A stretch of DNA of 64,000 nucleotides from Paragordius varius (Eukaryota; Nematomorpha). The stretch lies in NCBI GenBank assembly GCA_964247055.1, contig OZ176058.1:1550001-1614000 (forward strand), in the 5' to 3' direction. Position 1 is the stretch's first letter, and each line of letters starts with the position of its first letter. The position numbers and the translations under genes are program-made. Below the pieces are notes generated by a model. The model made no database searches and was not told the origin of the DNA. It saw nothing but the letters and a program-made list of their open reading frames with translations. This document shows positions 48,501 through 57,473 of this stretch, piece after piece.

Positions 48501-51500
48501 TTAAGTCTGGGGTATTTAGATACCCCAATTTGAATCGAAGTGTTAAAATAATGCATTAAACTCATAATTCGAAAGAATTTATTAGTCGTTCGTCATATTT
48601 TCAGCGTCTAGCTTTCCCCCCCCCCCCCCCCCCCATATAGGAATGTGGGGAAAACTGTTGCTTGATTAATCTAATTTTGGTTTTTATTTGGATGTCATGT
48701 GACGTCCAAATCTTGTTGTATTTGAGTGTAACTGCTTTTGCAATGGCAATCTGGAGTTGAGTTTTTTTCATTGTTTATAATGCTGCCTAAAAACGTTAAA
48801 CTGTTTACCATTTCAGATTACCTGAGTTTTTGTTTGAGCCGTGTGATTTGTATTACTTTTGTTTTTTAGTCCGTATTTATCGCATTCAGTTGTAAACAAT
48901 TACAGAGCTTGCGATAATGTGTCCACATTGTCCGCAAATATAACTGTGTCATCCGCGTAATGAACGGATGTGAACAAGTTTTCTCCTACGTTGATGTCAT
49001 AAGTTTCTGGCATGTTTCTTAATATGCATTCGAGATATGCGTTAAAAGGAATTAGGGATAGAACGCCTCCTTGACGTAAGCCATCTCGCACCTTACATGA
49101 ATCAGTTATACCGTGAGGTGTAGATACCAAAACCGTGGAATTTAATAAATTGAGAATGTAACGTTGATTAAATGAGCTGATAATCCAAGTTGTTTTAGAG
49201 ATGATCGTAATTTATTGTGTTGAATGGAATCAAATGCTTTGGAAAAATCGACAAAGTACATGTGCAGTTCTTTGTTGAATAGGTTTTATAATATCGCTTT
49301 GGCTATAATCGGATTTGATTTTGGATTCTTTTTCAAAATCAAAATTATATACATACATGTAACTTACAACAACTTGTTTTAATAAAATTTTTATATGTTT
49401 CTTATCATTTAACATGTAAAATATATAGTTGGACACCCTCAGAATCTAGTCAGCTCCAAAATTTATGCATATAATGGTCATAACTGGTCTATATGCAGTC
49501 CAATGCGTGTCAGACGTGCTCACATGGGCATAGCTGTTGTCATGGGATATGTTTATGTCATAGGTGGATACAATCAAACTTTATTTTTTAATTCCATGGA
49601 AAGGTTGGCATATTGCTATTTTTTATTTTTTTATAATTTTATTTCGAACAGGAACGAGCATTAATATATGTCATATCTGAATTTTAAAAGGCCAAAAAGA
49701 GGTACAGTCATGTATCCTTTATTTTATCAAAAATTTATTTTTTTCGTTAAATGGGTATAAATATTTGGTAAAGAATGGAAAAAACAAGAGCTCTCTGGTA
49801 ATTCTTATACTTTTTCGATAAATATGATAGTTAATATCATAGAGCTCTTGTTTTTTCCATTCTGTACCAAATATTTATACCCATTTAACGAAAAAAAAAA
49901 TTTTTTAATAAAATAAAGGATACATAACTCTATTTAATATTTTCTTTTGCTATGTGTAAAATTTTTCAAATATAATAGTTACATATTTAATACACTTAAT
50001 TTTTTGTCCATCTAAAAAATGTAATAAGTAATAAAAACGAATAATTTCATACATAACTACTGACATTTAAAAATACCCTTAAGCCACTTGAAATGCTCGG
50101 TAATGTATATATTGGAATATTTTTACTTATCTATACAACTATACGCATCTTGCAGTCGATATATACCATTTTTCATGCAAACGCTATATTTTTTCATCCG
50201 AAATTTTTTTTAAATTAGTACTTATTTATTTTAAGCTTATATTATGGAATTTTAGCGTTGAATTATGATTCTTATTGTTTTATCATCAATATTTGATGGT
50301 GAATTATTTTTATTTTGCCCATAAATTGCATTATTTTTATAATTTTTTTCTTTTACAACAGTTTTCAATCAATAAATTTGCGCTTCAAGAGTGTCTTTAA
50401 AAGTTGTCCTTTATTAGAGTTGGTTCTTACATTTTTCGCAGTTTGCATACAACAGTTATTTTTGTATGTTAATATCTTTATTTATCAGTATTTTTTCATT
50501 CAAAATTAATATAATATTATATTGCTTCATTAACAAAAGTTAGAATCATAATTAAAATATAGAAGGACCTTGAATTCAATGAACAACTTCAAAAGTTCAA
50601 AGATGCAATTTTCTGGATTGAATATAGGTGAAACTTTTGTAAAAGAAGAATAATATATAAATAACTTATGCAATTTATGGGCAAAATTAAATGTTTAAAC
50701 AATAAATACCATCTAATATCGATGATAAAACAAAAGATCATAATTCAACGCTAAAGTTTCATTATATTAACTTAAAATTAAATAAATACATAATAATTAA
50801 ATTGTAATAAAATAAAAAACAATTCTTTTTAATTGTTTTTGGTTGCCTTGGGTTAAAAATCTTTGGTTGAAAATGTTTTTGCATGAAAAAATGTTGCGTT
50901 TGGTTAAGAAAACATGTTGTTTTTGCATGAAAAATGGTATATAAAAATTAAATTAAAAGCTGTTAATACCATATGTAAGTGTAAAATTTATAGTTTTTCG
51001 AATGTCAAAGCGTGGCTAAAGTTCAATTAGGTAAAAATTTGGTTGACATCAATTATACAATTAAGCATATTTAAAACACAAGTGGTATGTCAAAAAACGA
51101 TATTTTCATTGAAAAAATTAACATTTAATATTTGTAGCGTAAAAATGAATACTTAATATGGATAATATATACTAAAAGCCAATATTTTTGGTTAATAATA
51201 GTAAAAAGCGAAGAAAAAAACTATAAGCAATACTAGACAACAATCTTTTTTGCCACTCAAGTTTTTTGCATTTCTGATATTTACTACCATTTTAACAGTA
51301 AATCCGAAATAAAAATTATAATTCCACCTATGAATTTTGTATAAATTTGATTTTTTGATTAGGCGCTTTCTTTAAAATATTACTAAAATTGTTTTCTTCC
51401 AAAATATACAACAAATGCCCATTTGTTATATCATTCGAAAGAGTAAAAAACCCTATAAAATGCTAATATGTTTTACGATGGTTAATATTGGACATAGGAA

Positions 51501-54500
51501 GCGACACGCGAAGCGAGAGCGTTTTTCTCAATTCATATATTTTTAAACTAATCGATAATAGCTGGCAATTTTTTCATTAAAATACCTACTTATTGCTTTT
51601 ATGTCATTCAGAGCAGCTATTTTTTAGTTTTTGTTTTTAAAAAATTACCATTTCATCAATATTAATTTATTTTCTTTAAAAATCTTATAATTTTATGAAA
51701 TTTTAAAGAATAAAAGCAAAGTTGTAGGTACTTTTGATCTTGAAATTTATAATAAATTTACAGTTAGAGTTATGCATTTTAGTATCCACTGGCTAAAATA
51801 ATTTTGATGATCATAATTTTTATTAAAAAAACCAAAAGTTTCAAGGATTTTTTTATTATAACAAATATAACCCTAATAAGCAAAATAATTTATATGATGT
51901 TTATATTATTTTTATGAATGAAAAGTGGGAAAACAATATGCTGTCATTACAGTATGCATTTTAATGCTGGTTTATTCACATTATCGTTGGTCAATTGGAA
52001 ATACAGTAGTGTTTGGGGAAAAAACAAAAAAATGTTGTTTAACAATTTTTCCTAATTTTACATTACTTTGTTTAATTAACTTTTTGTTGTTTTTTTTCCA
52101 ACACTACTGTAATCTCAATTGACCAAAGTGTGAAAAATTCAGTATTAAATACATTTTGTATATAATTGGTTGATTATATTGTGATAATTTTAGATATACA
52201 CCAAAAACTAAGTTATGGGAGGATATGGAACCGGCTTTTACAAAAAGATCCAATTTTGGCATCGCAATTAATCCATTAACCAACCTAATTTATGTTATAG
52301 GTGGTAGGAATAAATATGCCTTAAATGTTTTAGAATGGTATGTGTAATTGCTGTTTTTGTTATACACATGTCTTTTATTTTCATTGTACTTGATACTTGA
52401 TGGCTTTTTATCTTCATTTTTGAAGGTTGCCACTTACTTACAGTAGCGTATGCAGTAAAAGATTGTTAGTGCAAAATAATCTTAATGAAGACAAAACAGG
52501 GGGATATTAAGGATATGTTTATAAATAGGACTGAATGATAATTAATATAGGAAAATTGTCCCCCTGTTTTGTGTTAATTAAGATTATTTTGCACTAACAA
52601 TCTTTTACTGCATACGCTACTGTATTCCAAAAATCCTTATCTAGTCATATGGTAATGTCGAGGTTTTATGTCATTTTTTATATTGTCCTTCCAGGAATAA
52701 GTTGGGCGCCCTTTCCGGTTGTTTTCAAAGGGTTGTATGTGTTAAATGATTTTAGATGGGTGATGAGTTTGTTTTATTTTAATGTGACTCAAGTATTTGA
52801 GTCTGCTTGCTTGTATAAATTTTTCTACTGTGTCATATATGTGTTTAAGAGGAATATTGTTGTCAAAACAACAATCATTAAATATTTTGTTTTCCATATT
52901 TATCATTTTGTCAAGATTTTTATTGTTTAGGGGCCATGTTTCGGTGGCGTAATTAAGAGCGGGTTTTAGGAATTTTAGAAAACTTTACCCCACGCTTGTT
53001 GAATTCGTTTCCATATTGCTCCAGTTATGGCCTTTAGAGACTATGACGTCTCCTCAATAGGTAAACTGCTCTCCTTTATCTATTGAATTATCGTCGATTG
53101 GCACATATGTCCAGCGTTGGATTATTGTTTTTACAATTATTACATTTAAGGTTATTAACTCGTTTAGTTTGCCGGTAATTTTGGAGCATTTTTTGTGAAC
53201 CCAGAATTTGCATTTGTTTCAGTTTATTGCATTGGTTTTAACTTCCTTGTCGCAGATAGCGCTTAGATATTTGGGGCGCTGTGTACGATCTCCTCATATC
53301 ATTATTTTAGTTTTACTAAAATTTATTTTTAGTGTCTCTAGGCAGATTTTTTATGTTCTAAATATATTTGACATATTTTCAAGTGAAATGTTTGTTAAAA
53401 CAATGTCATCCGCGAAGATTAACTCCCAAAGCGGTTCGATAGATTGGTTTTCGTGATACAGTCTAATATTATAATGAATAGTAATGGACTAATGTATCTT
53501 AAAATTTATCAATATTCTATGACTATTGTTAATTTGAATAGATTTTATAAACATTTAACAAAATACCGCTAAATCGAAGTGCAATCCATTATACAAAAAT
53601 TTAATTATAATATTGTTATCTATTATATATACACTGTGTACAAAAAAGAAAGTCGAAATCGGGCAAGAAGCCAAAATTAAGAATAATTAAGGATTATTAA
53701 TAATGATAAATGAGATATTATGATTTATTATCATTTTATGAAATATTTTCATTATAAGTTTATAATCATAGGGTTATAAGATGACGTTTTTTTTTAACAC
53801 ACTTAAATGACAAATTTTTTTTTAACTATATTATAATAATTTTAATAATTACTAATCTCACTATTAAAATCTTAACATTCATGAGTTATTCAGTAAAAAA
53901 AACTTATATATCAAAATAAAACTAAAAAATATTGTTTTTTATTTTTTCATTTTTTAGTCATCTTTATGAGGTATAAAAAAATACTGTATTTTGGAATTTA
54001 CATGAGTGGGAATTATAAAGTATATAAATGCACAATAGCATTTAAAAGTAGTGGAATATCAACCAACAAGCCGAAATCCCAACAAAAATTTTATTTGACT
54101 TAAAACAGTCTTACAGGGCTTTGTAAGGATTGTTAGTTTATATTCCACTACTTTTAAATCCTATTATGCATAAATTATATACTTAATGATTCCCACTCAT
54201 GCTAAAATAAAAGAGTATAAATTTTTTGAGCTAGAAAAAATTATTATAATATATTTTCACAATTTTTTTGCCTGTGTTAAAAGAAAAACGCCATCTTTTG
54301 ACTTGAAATTTTATAGAAACCCTAACTATATGATTTGAGTTATTATTTATTGGATATATCTTATAAAATGATAATAAACCACAATATCTCAAATTTACTC
54401 ATAAATTTTCACTTCTTGCCCGATAATTTTCTCTTAATATTTCAAATAGGTCGTCATCAATAAAAAATTTTTGCGGATTAATTTTCTGGTCATAACTTAT

Positions 54501-56624
54501 TTCAACTCATAAAAAAAATTATTTGGTAAAAAAAACCGTCTTTTTTGCACACAGTATATATATATATATATATATATGCATACAAATAGTTATTCACCGC
54601 TATTAAATCAATGGACCAAGCTACCCTCTATGAAAATATCGCGTTATGATGTAGCAGTAACCATTTTAAACAATATCCTATATGTATTAGGCGGTAAAAA
54701 TGGCCTAAAGTCAGGTAAATTTCTTTTAAGCTTTTATATTGAAAAAATGACTTTAAACATCTAAGCTTTTGATAAATGTTGACGCCATAATTTGATATTA
54801 TTTACACCAAAGTTATAAAATGTGCACATTAAAGAGTTTATTTAAATCATTGTATTAAATAGTTTGGGTCTTACATTTTTTTCTAAAAACTGTGTATTTT
54901 TATAATGAATTAAATTTATTAAATTTTGTCTCTGCAAATTATGAATTATATTATTTTTTAAGCGCATCTCTATGATGGTCATAAAGTCATTTTCATCAAT
55001 AATTTTTATGTCTAATGAATCTTTGAATTTTATTTACTACTATTTTTTTAATAGTTGAGGCTTATAATATAAAGACAAATCATTGGGAGGATCGATGTGA
55101 TATGCTTATAGGTCGACATAATTTCTCAGTTTTAACTCATCAAAATTATCTATTCGCCATAGGCGGGGACGTGAAATTATCTATAGAACGGTCGGTTATA
55201 ATTAATTTATTTGAACTTTCTATAATATTGGAACCTCATTATATTTAATTTTTTATATCCAGCAAAATTATTAGGTAAAAAGTTAAAGACAAATACCTTT
55301 TTATTACCTTTGTTTAATTAAAAAAAAACTAAGAGCATATAAATAATTTTTGTCGTTAAATCTTAAACATAATTTTGTAAAAATCTTTACTGTAAAATTA
55401 TCTTTTGCTAGTTTTCATGGCTGAAATTTTGGATTATTTATTTCATTTAAAATTTTGCATTTGAAATTTCTCCCGGGCTACAGAGGTATTTTGGCTGACG
55501 TCGTGTTGAACTCCTTAGTATATATAATTTATATACATATACATATATAGTTATAATGTCAGTACAGATACATGGACATTATTGCAAACTTGTTGGAACT
55601 TAAGCCACATTGCAGTAAATTTTTCATTGAATAATGATAAAATAATAAATTTTTTTTGGTTAATATATTTAAGAAGATTTTTTAAATATTAATGTTTTTA
55701 GCCACAAATTTCAATACAGACAAAACGTAAAAATAAAAGACAAATACAATAAAAAGCAACCAATTTTTTTTAAATTCCTTTCAGTCCTTCGATTCAAATT
55801 GGGGTAGTTGGATACCCTAATCCTATTTAAAATTAAATTCTTGAATAAATATGGAAGGAATCTAAACCATGGCAAAATTTTGCACTCATATAACATTAAT
55901 TAACCGAAATGTAAAATATAAAAATACATTACGTTACATTTAAGCTAAAACGGAAAGGTAAAAACTTAAGGAACGTGACATGTGTGCAATGGTAAAATTG
56001 AAAAACACAAAATAAGCCGCTTTTTCTGCTATCAATGTTGAAATTTAAATAAAAAATTAGCTATAAAATTACCCTTAAAAGTATATGAAGACAATATTTT
56101 GCAAGAATTTTGTTAAATGGCGTTGAAGTAGTTCATAAAATTTTTTTTTTAAAACAAAATTTTATTTGTATATTTTGGCATATTTATATAGTTTTTATTA
56201 GGATAGATGCATAAATTTAAATTGGGGCCGTTTCCTTCAGTAGTTTTTTAAAATCCTAACTTAAATTCTGGGTTATTTAGATACTTCAATTTGAATCGAA
56301 GTGTTAAATATTGCTCATCGTATTGGATGCAAATTTGGACATAGATGCTAATTGTTTATCAATTTAATATTTATAAATGTGATTACATATTTTATGTGGG
56401 AAATAAAAAATTTATGGCGTTCTTTTAAATATTTTTCTTTTACATATTTTGTCTAAAGAATTTTATTTTTGCATGTTATTTAGGTGGCCTCGAACATAAA
56501 TGATCACCCATTTTTGTTAGCTCCTGTGGATAAAAATAACATAATCTCATTTAATATGCAATGGAAAAATCTTGTTTCAAATGATACAGTAATACCATCA
56601 ATTACTCCAAATAATCAGAGTTAA
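42042..56624 (+). CDS. BTB-BACK-Kelch (KLHL-type) protein, multi-exon gene
   Basis: Predicted substrate adaptor of a Cullin-3 ubiquitin ligase: the BTB domain would dimerise and bind Cul3, and the Kelch propeller would bind the substrate. Exons: 42042-42585 (containing two GT-AG micro-segments, 42188-42214 and 42337-42358), 43685-43840, 46195-46414, 49429-49603, 52194-52337, 54590-54714, 55055-55190, 55551-55614, 56484-56624. All junctions are GT-AG and all phases agree, giving 551 residues with no stop, normal for KLHL proteins. BTB is at about residues 25-130 (LCDVTIKV, then FKAHKAILKACSPYF, then AILDYFYT), BACK at about 140-240 (FLLLPLDQLIELISS, EAAIKWIRYD), then five to six Kelch blades (YVIGG, YVIGG, YVLGG, FAIGG), with introns falling between blades. 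The last blade has lost its GG (FLLAPVD). The start ATG at 42042 is the first in frame. I see no close ortholog by eye, so no symbol is given. Confidence 0.9.
42188..42214 (+). other. Candidate 27-nt micro-intron in KLHL exon 1
   Basis: Starts GTTTTTAA and ends ATTTATAG. Removing it joins CATAA to AGCTATA and gives HKAILKACSPYF, the canonical BTB helix sequence. If kept, it adds nine residues (KFLTILNIY) in frame, in a place where the family has none. It could instead be a simple in-frame insertion, so splicing is inferred. Confidence 0.5.
42337..42358 (+). other. Candidate 22-nt micro-intron in KLHL exon 1
   Basis: Starts GTATTTTA and ends TATTTTAG. Its length is not a multiple of three, yet its exact removal restores the reading frame and gives AILDYFYT followed by VENLLSTACLFQL, the normal BTB continuation. 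If retained, the protein stops after about 18 out-of-frame residues. Either this is an ultra-short spliced intron or the gene is broken here. The clean GT-AG borders and T-rich 3' end favour splicing. Confidence 0.55.
42586..43684 (+). other. KLHL intron 1
   Basis: Very AT-rich, with donor GTTATA and acceptor AATAG. It holds a short TA microsatellite near 42755. I recognised no mobile element or coding sequence in it. Confidence 0.6.
43685..43840 (+). CDS. KLHL gene exon 2 (BACK)
   Basis: 52 codons in phase 0: VVLTEEFLLLPLDQLIELI and then the BACK signature EAAIKWIRYDL. The acceptor is AAATAG and the donor is a consensus GTAAGT. Confidence 0.9.
44149..44712. mobile_element. TTAA-bounded palindromic element E (copy 3) in KLHL intron 2
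   Basis: Begins TTAACACTTGTATAC and ends GAATCGAAGAGTTAA. It carries the paired GGGGTAT/ATACCCC blocks near both ends that define family E. Family knowledge: a TTAA target duplication is the hallmark of piggyBac elements. No transposase is present, so it is non-autonomous. Confidence 0.75.
44713..46194 (+). other. KLHL intron 2, distal part
   Basis: AT-rich and without recognised coding sequence. Around 45805-45850 it holds one copy of a diffuse motif containing ACCATGA and TCCT that is also found in element B and at other sites. Confidence 0.5.
46195..46414 (+). CDS. KLHL gene exon 3 (end of BACK, linker, first Kelch strand)
   Basis: Encodes VLQHIRFENLAPAYIVKI, the conserved C-terminal part of BACK, then DSLPCRNLLDIAKNHLLL, a lysine-rich linker, and KDILYA. 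The acceptor is AATTAG; the donor GTGAGA follows GCAG, phase 1. Confidence 0.9.
46615..47190 (+). repeat. Dispersed repeat F (copy 1), KLHL intron 3
   Basis: Matches 51243-51800 along its length. Both start TTTTTGCCACTC.AGTTTT and share GTAAATCCGAAATAAAAATT, GACATAGGAAGCGACA and GCATTTTAGTATCCAC. The two copies lie in different introns of the same gene. Class unknown and no coding capacity seen. Confidence 0.7.
47394..48546. mobile_element. TTAA-bounded element E (copy 4), split by a nested copy
   Basis: The outer copy runs 47394-47784 and 48369-48546, and begins TTAACACTTGGACAC. Another full E copy sits inside it at 47785-48368, flanked by TTAA. This shows sequential insertion of the same family in KLHL intron 3. 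Confidence 0.75.
47785..48368. mobile_element. TTAA-bounded element E (copy 5), intact and nested
   Basis: 584 bp including both TTAA ends. It starts TTAACACTTCGATTCAAATT and ends GTATCCAAGTGTTAA. The inner GGGGTATCTAAATACCCC-type blocks form hairpins near each end. It interrupts copy 4, so it is the younger of the two. Non-autonomous. Confidence 0.8.
48618..48634. repeat. Poly-C tract
   Basis: A run of about 17 C, rare in this AT-rich window. It lies at the junction between element E copy 4 and the LINE fragment. Confidence 0.85.
48660..49275 (-). pseudogene. RTE-like LINE reverse transcriptase fragment
   Basis: On the minus strand the sequence reads YFVDFSKAFDSIQHNKL, then STPHGITDSCKVRDGLRQGG, then SVHYADDTVIFADNVDTLSQ. 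These are the palm motifs of APE-RT LINEs, including the catalytic YADD. It matches the same region of the LINE at 1281-4454 (FVDFSKAFDTVQHD, LHYADDTVILANSQTN). Frames change at least once and both ends are missing. It sits just upstream of the acceptor of KLHL exon 4. Confidence 0.85.
49429..49603 (+). CDS. KLHL gene exon 4 (Kelch blades 1-2)
   Basis: Starts after ATATATAG. With the G carried over from exon 3 it reads VGHPQNLVSSKIYAYN, then WSICSPMRVRRAHMGIAVV, YVYVIGGYNQ and FFNSMER. The donor GTTGGC is weak but the frame demands it. Exit phase is 2. Confidence 0.85.
49710..49925. mobile_element. Palindromic MITE H, KLHL intron 4
   Basis: 216-bp near-perfect inverted repeat with a short loop. 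It starts ATGTATCCTTTATTTTAT and ends with the complement; the arms share AAATATTT..TACCCATTTAACG and the AGAGCTCT core region. No coding capacity. Superfamily not assigned. Confidence 0.8.
50161..50942. mobile_element. Foldback element I, KLHL intron 4
   Basis: Ends are ATATACCATTTTTCATGC and its inverse GCATGAAAAATGGTATAT, with long imperfect inverted arms (shared GTTGAATTATGAT..TTTATCAT, and AAATTGCAT matching GCAATTTATGGGC). Near the right end short GTTTTTGCATGAAAAA-type units repeat. TA lies at both borders, which would fit a Tc1/mariner-type target, but this is weak. Confidence 0.65.
51243..51800 (+). repeat. Dispersed repeat F (copy 2), KLHL intron 4
   Basis: Same orientation as the copy at 46615-47190. 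Shared blocks are in the same order, including GTAAATCCGAAATAAAAATT and GACATAGGAAGCGACA. Confidence 0.7.
51978..52132. mobile_element. Small palindromic MITE, KLHL intron 4
   Basis: The inner inverted repeat CAGTAGTGTT...AACACTACTG is bordered by TA on both sides (52004-52109). An outer layer TTGGTCAATTG / CAATTGACCAA extends the palindrome. Its right border is only about 60 bp from the acceptor of exon 5. Confidence 0.7.
52194..52337 (+). CDS. KLHL gene exon 5 (Kelch blades 2-3)
   Basis: After ATTTTAG reads YTPKTKLWEDMEPAFTKRS, then NLIYVIGGRNKYALNVLE. The donor is GTATGT. Entry and exit phases are both 2. Confidence 0.9.
52441..52622. mobile_element. Tc1/mariner-like MITE, KLHL intron 5
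   Basis: 182 bp flanked by TA/TA. It starts CAGTAGCGTATGCAGTAAAA and ends with the exact inverse. The arms extend about 65 bp (ATTGTTAGTGCAAAATAATC in both) and differ by only a few bases, so the insertion looks fairly recent. Family knowledge: TA target duplication and CAGT termini are usual for Tc1/mariner. Confidence 0.85.
52640..53460 (-). pseudogene. LINE fragment with FADD reverse transcriptase motif
   Basis: On the minus strand reads ELIFADDIVLTN, then FSKTKIM, then a CxxxV..NKCKFWVHKKCSKITGKL zinc-knuckle-like insert, then ATETWPLNNKNLDKM, and finally KGRPTYSWKDNIKND. This is the palm-to-C-terminus order of an APE-RT LINE that carries a PHD-like insert after the catalytic FADD. Several stops and frame changes are present and the 5' two-thirds are missing. 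It differs from the family at 1281-4454. It lies in KLHL intron 5 beside the TA-flanked MITE. Confidence 0.8.
53632..54554. mobile_element. Foldback element D (copy 1), KLHL intron 5
   Basis: 923 bp flanked by TA. It starts CACTGTGTAC and ends GCACACAG. The two halves are inverted copies of each other (AATCGGGCAAGAAG with CTTCTTGCCCGAT; AGTGGAATAT with ATATTCCACTACTTTTAAAT). It has no ORF of note. The TA duplication suggests a Tc1/mariner-type element. It ends 35 bp before KLHL exon 6. Confidence 0.8.
54590..54714 (+). CDS. KLHL gene exon 6 (Kelch blades 3-4)
   Basis: After CAAATAG reads (C)YSPLLNQWTKLPSMKISRY, then NNILYVLGGKNGLKS. The donor is GTAAAT. The acceptor lies in a TA microsatellite next to foldback D, with almost no polypyrimidine tract. 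Confidence 0.88.
55055..55190 (+). CDS. KLHL gene exon 7 (Kelch blades 4-5)
   Basis: After TTTTTTTAATAG reads (V)EAYNIKTNHWEDRCDMLI, then LFAIGGDVKLSIER. The donor is GTCGGT. Phases 1 in and 2 out. Confidence 0.9.
55551..55614 (+). CDS. KLHL gene exon 8 (Kelch blade 5)
   Basis: A short 64-nt exon: (R)YNVSTDTWTLLQTCWNLSHI ending in A before GTAAAT. This donor was chosen because it joins in phase 0 to AVASNINDHPFLLA in exon 9. Reading through instead gives a run of non-Kelch residues to a stop near 55690. Confidence 0.75.
55781..56307. mobile_element. TTAA-type element E (copy 6), 5'-truncated, KLHL intron 8
   Basis: Contains CAGTCCTTCGATTCAAATTG near the left and ends TTTGAATCGAAGTGTTAA. The left terminal TTAA portion is replaced by a partial MITE 'a' arm (GACAAAACGTAAAAATAAAA at about 55720). 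Confidence 0.7.
56484..56624 (+). CDS. KLHL gene terminal exon 9
   Basis: After TTATTTAG reads VASNINDHPFLLAPVDKNN, then IISFNMQWKNLVSNDTVIP, and ends ITPNNQS with TAA at 56622. It aligns with a last Kelch blade but lacks the double glycine. Confidence 0.75.
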   Translation: MASNINDHPFLLAPVDKNNIISFNMQWKNLVSNDTVIPSITPNNQS

Positions 56625-56774
56625 TATTTTTTGTGCATTTAATTTTCAAAACTTAAGCAAATGTGCACATTATTTTTTGAAAGATTTTACATATTATAAA
56701 ATATTTTTTGACAAATATATTATTTTGGGAAAATAACCGCTTTAGTTTTTTATAGGTGCCCATAATTGATTGGT

Positions 56775-56778
<4 letters not shown>

Positions 56779-56834
<56 letters not shown>
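56779..56834. repeat. (TA)n microsatellite
   Basis: About 28 TA units 150 bp after the KLHL stop codon. Confidence 0.95.
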
Positions 56835-56838
<4 letters not shown>

Positions 56839-57068
56839 GGTATTTTATGATAATTTATGTTTATTATATTGTATGAGTAAGAATACCGTGCTAATTTTTA
56901 ATGGTTATTGCCAGATAGCACCATATAGCAAAGAATTTTTTATTGGCTAATTATAGTACAAAATGAAAAAAATAACTAAATTCCAATAAATTACGTCCTT
57001 TGATTAAAATATTAACTAATATTAAAGAACTAGCAATGTATTCTTTATACTGAATATTTTTTAATCAG

Positions 57069-57165
57069 TTTCGAATGGCAACGAAGTCGTAAACAAGAAC
57101 TAACTTCAACAGTTAGCGTTTCCAGTTCTTTTTCTATGAAATCATTTATAAATCGTAAGCCATAA
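57069..57165 (+). CDS. Possible short terminal exon, unknown
   Basis: After TTTTAATCAG the frame reads FEWQRSRKQELTSTVSVSSS, FSMKSFINRKP and a stop at 57163. Composition is clearly non-AT-driven. Its entry phase (one base first) would fit the donors of KLHL exons 4, 5 and 7, so it could be an alternative 3' exon of that gene, or belong to something else. No donor-acceptor pairing can be proved. Confidence 0.25.
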
Positions 57166-57233
57166 TTTAATATTTTTTATACCGAACTTTATAAATTAAG
57201 CATTTATGAACCATGTATTTTTATATAATATAG

Positions 57234-57473
57234 TTAAAAAAGGAAATTATGCGGACGGAACGTCAAAATAAAAACATTTTTTTTTCAAAAGAGCGCTGTA
57301 CTTTTTAAACTTAACTTTTATATGAATATAACTCATTGTTTAAGATTGTAAACCATGAAATTCATAAATTATGTATTTTCCAATTTTAATCAAATATAGG
57401 AAAAACTAAGGTTTATTGTCTTTTGAATATTAGTCTATATATTTTAACGTTTTGCGTAATTTTAATTTCTACT
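57234..57473. mobile_element. Palindromic MITE 'a' (copy 7)
   Basis: Left GGAAATTATGCGGACGGAAC, right TTTTGCGTAATTTTAATTTC. More diverged than other copies. Confidence 0.6.

Noticed and set aside
52649-53456. Plus-strand ORFs of 93 and 82 codons
   Set aside because: Antisense of the LINE fragment whose minus strand shows FADD, ETW and GRP motifs.
55551-55693. Read-through of KLHL exon 8 to a stop near 55690 as the true C-terminus
   Set aside because: The donor GTAAAT at 55615 joins in phase to an exon that continues the Kelch blade; the read-through residues do not.
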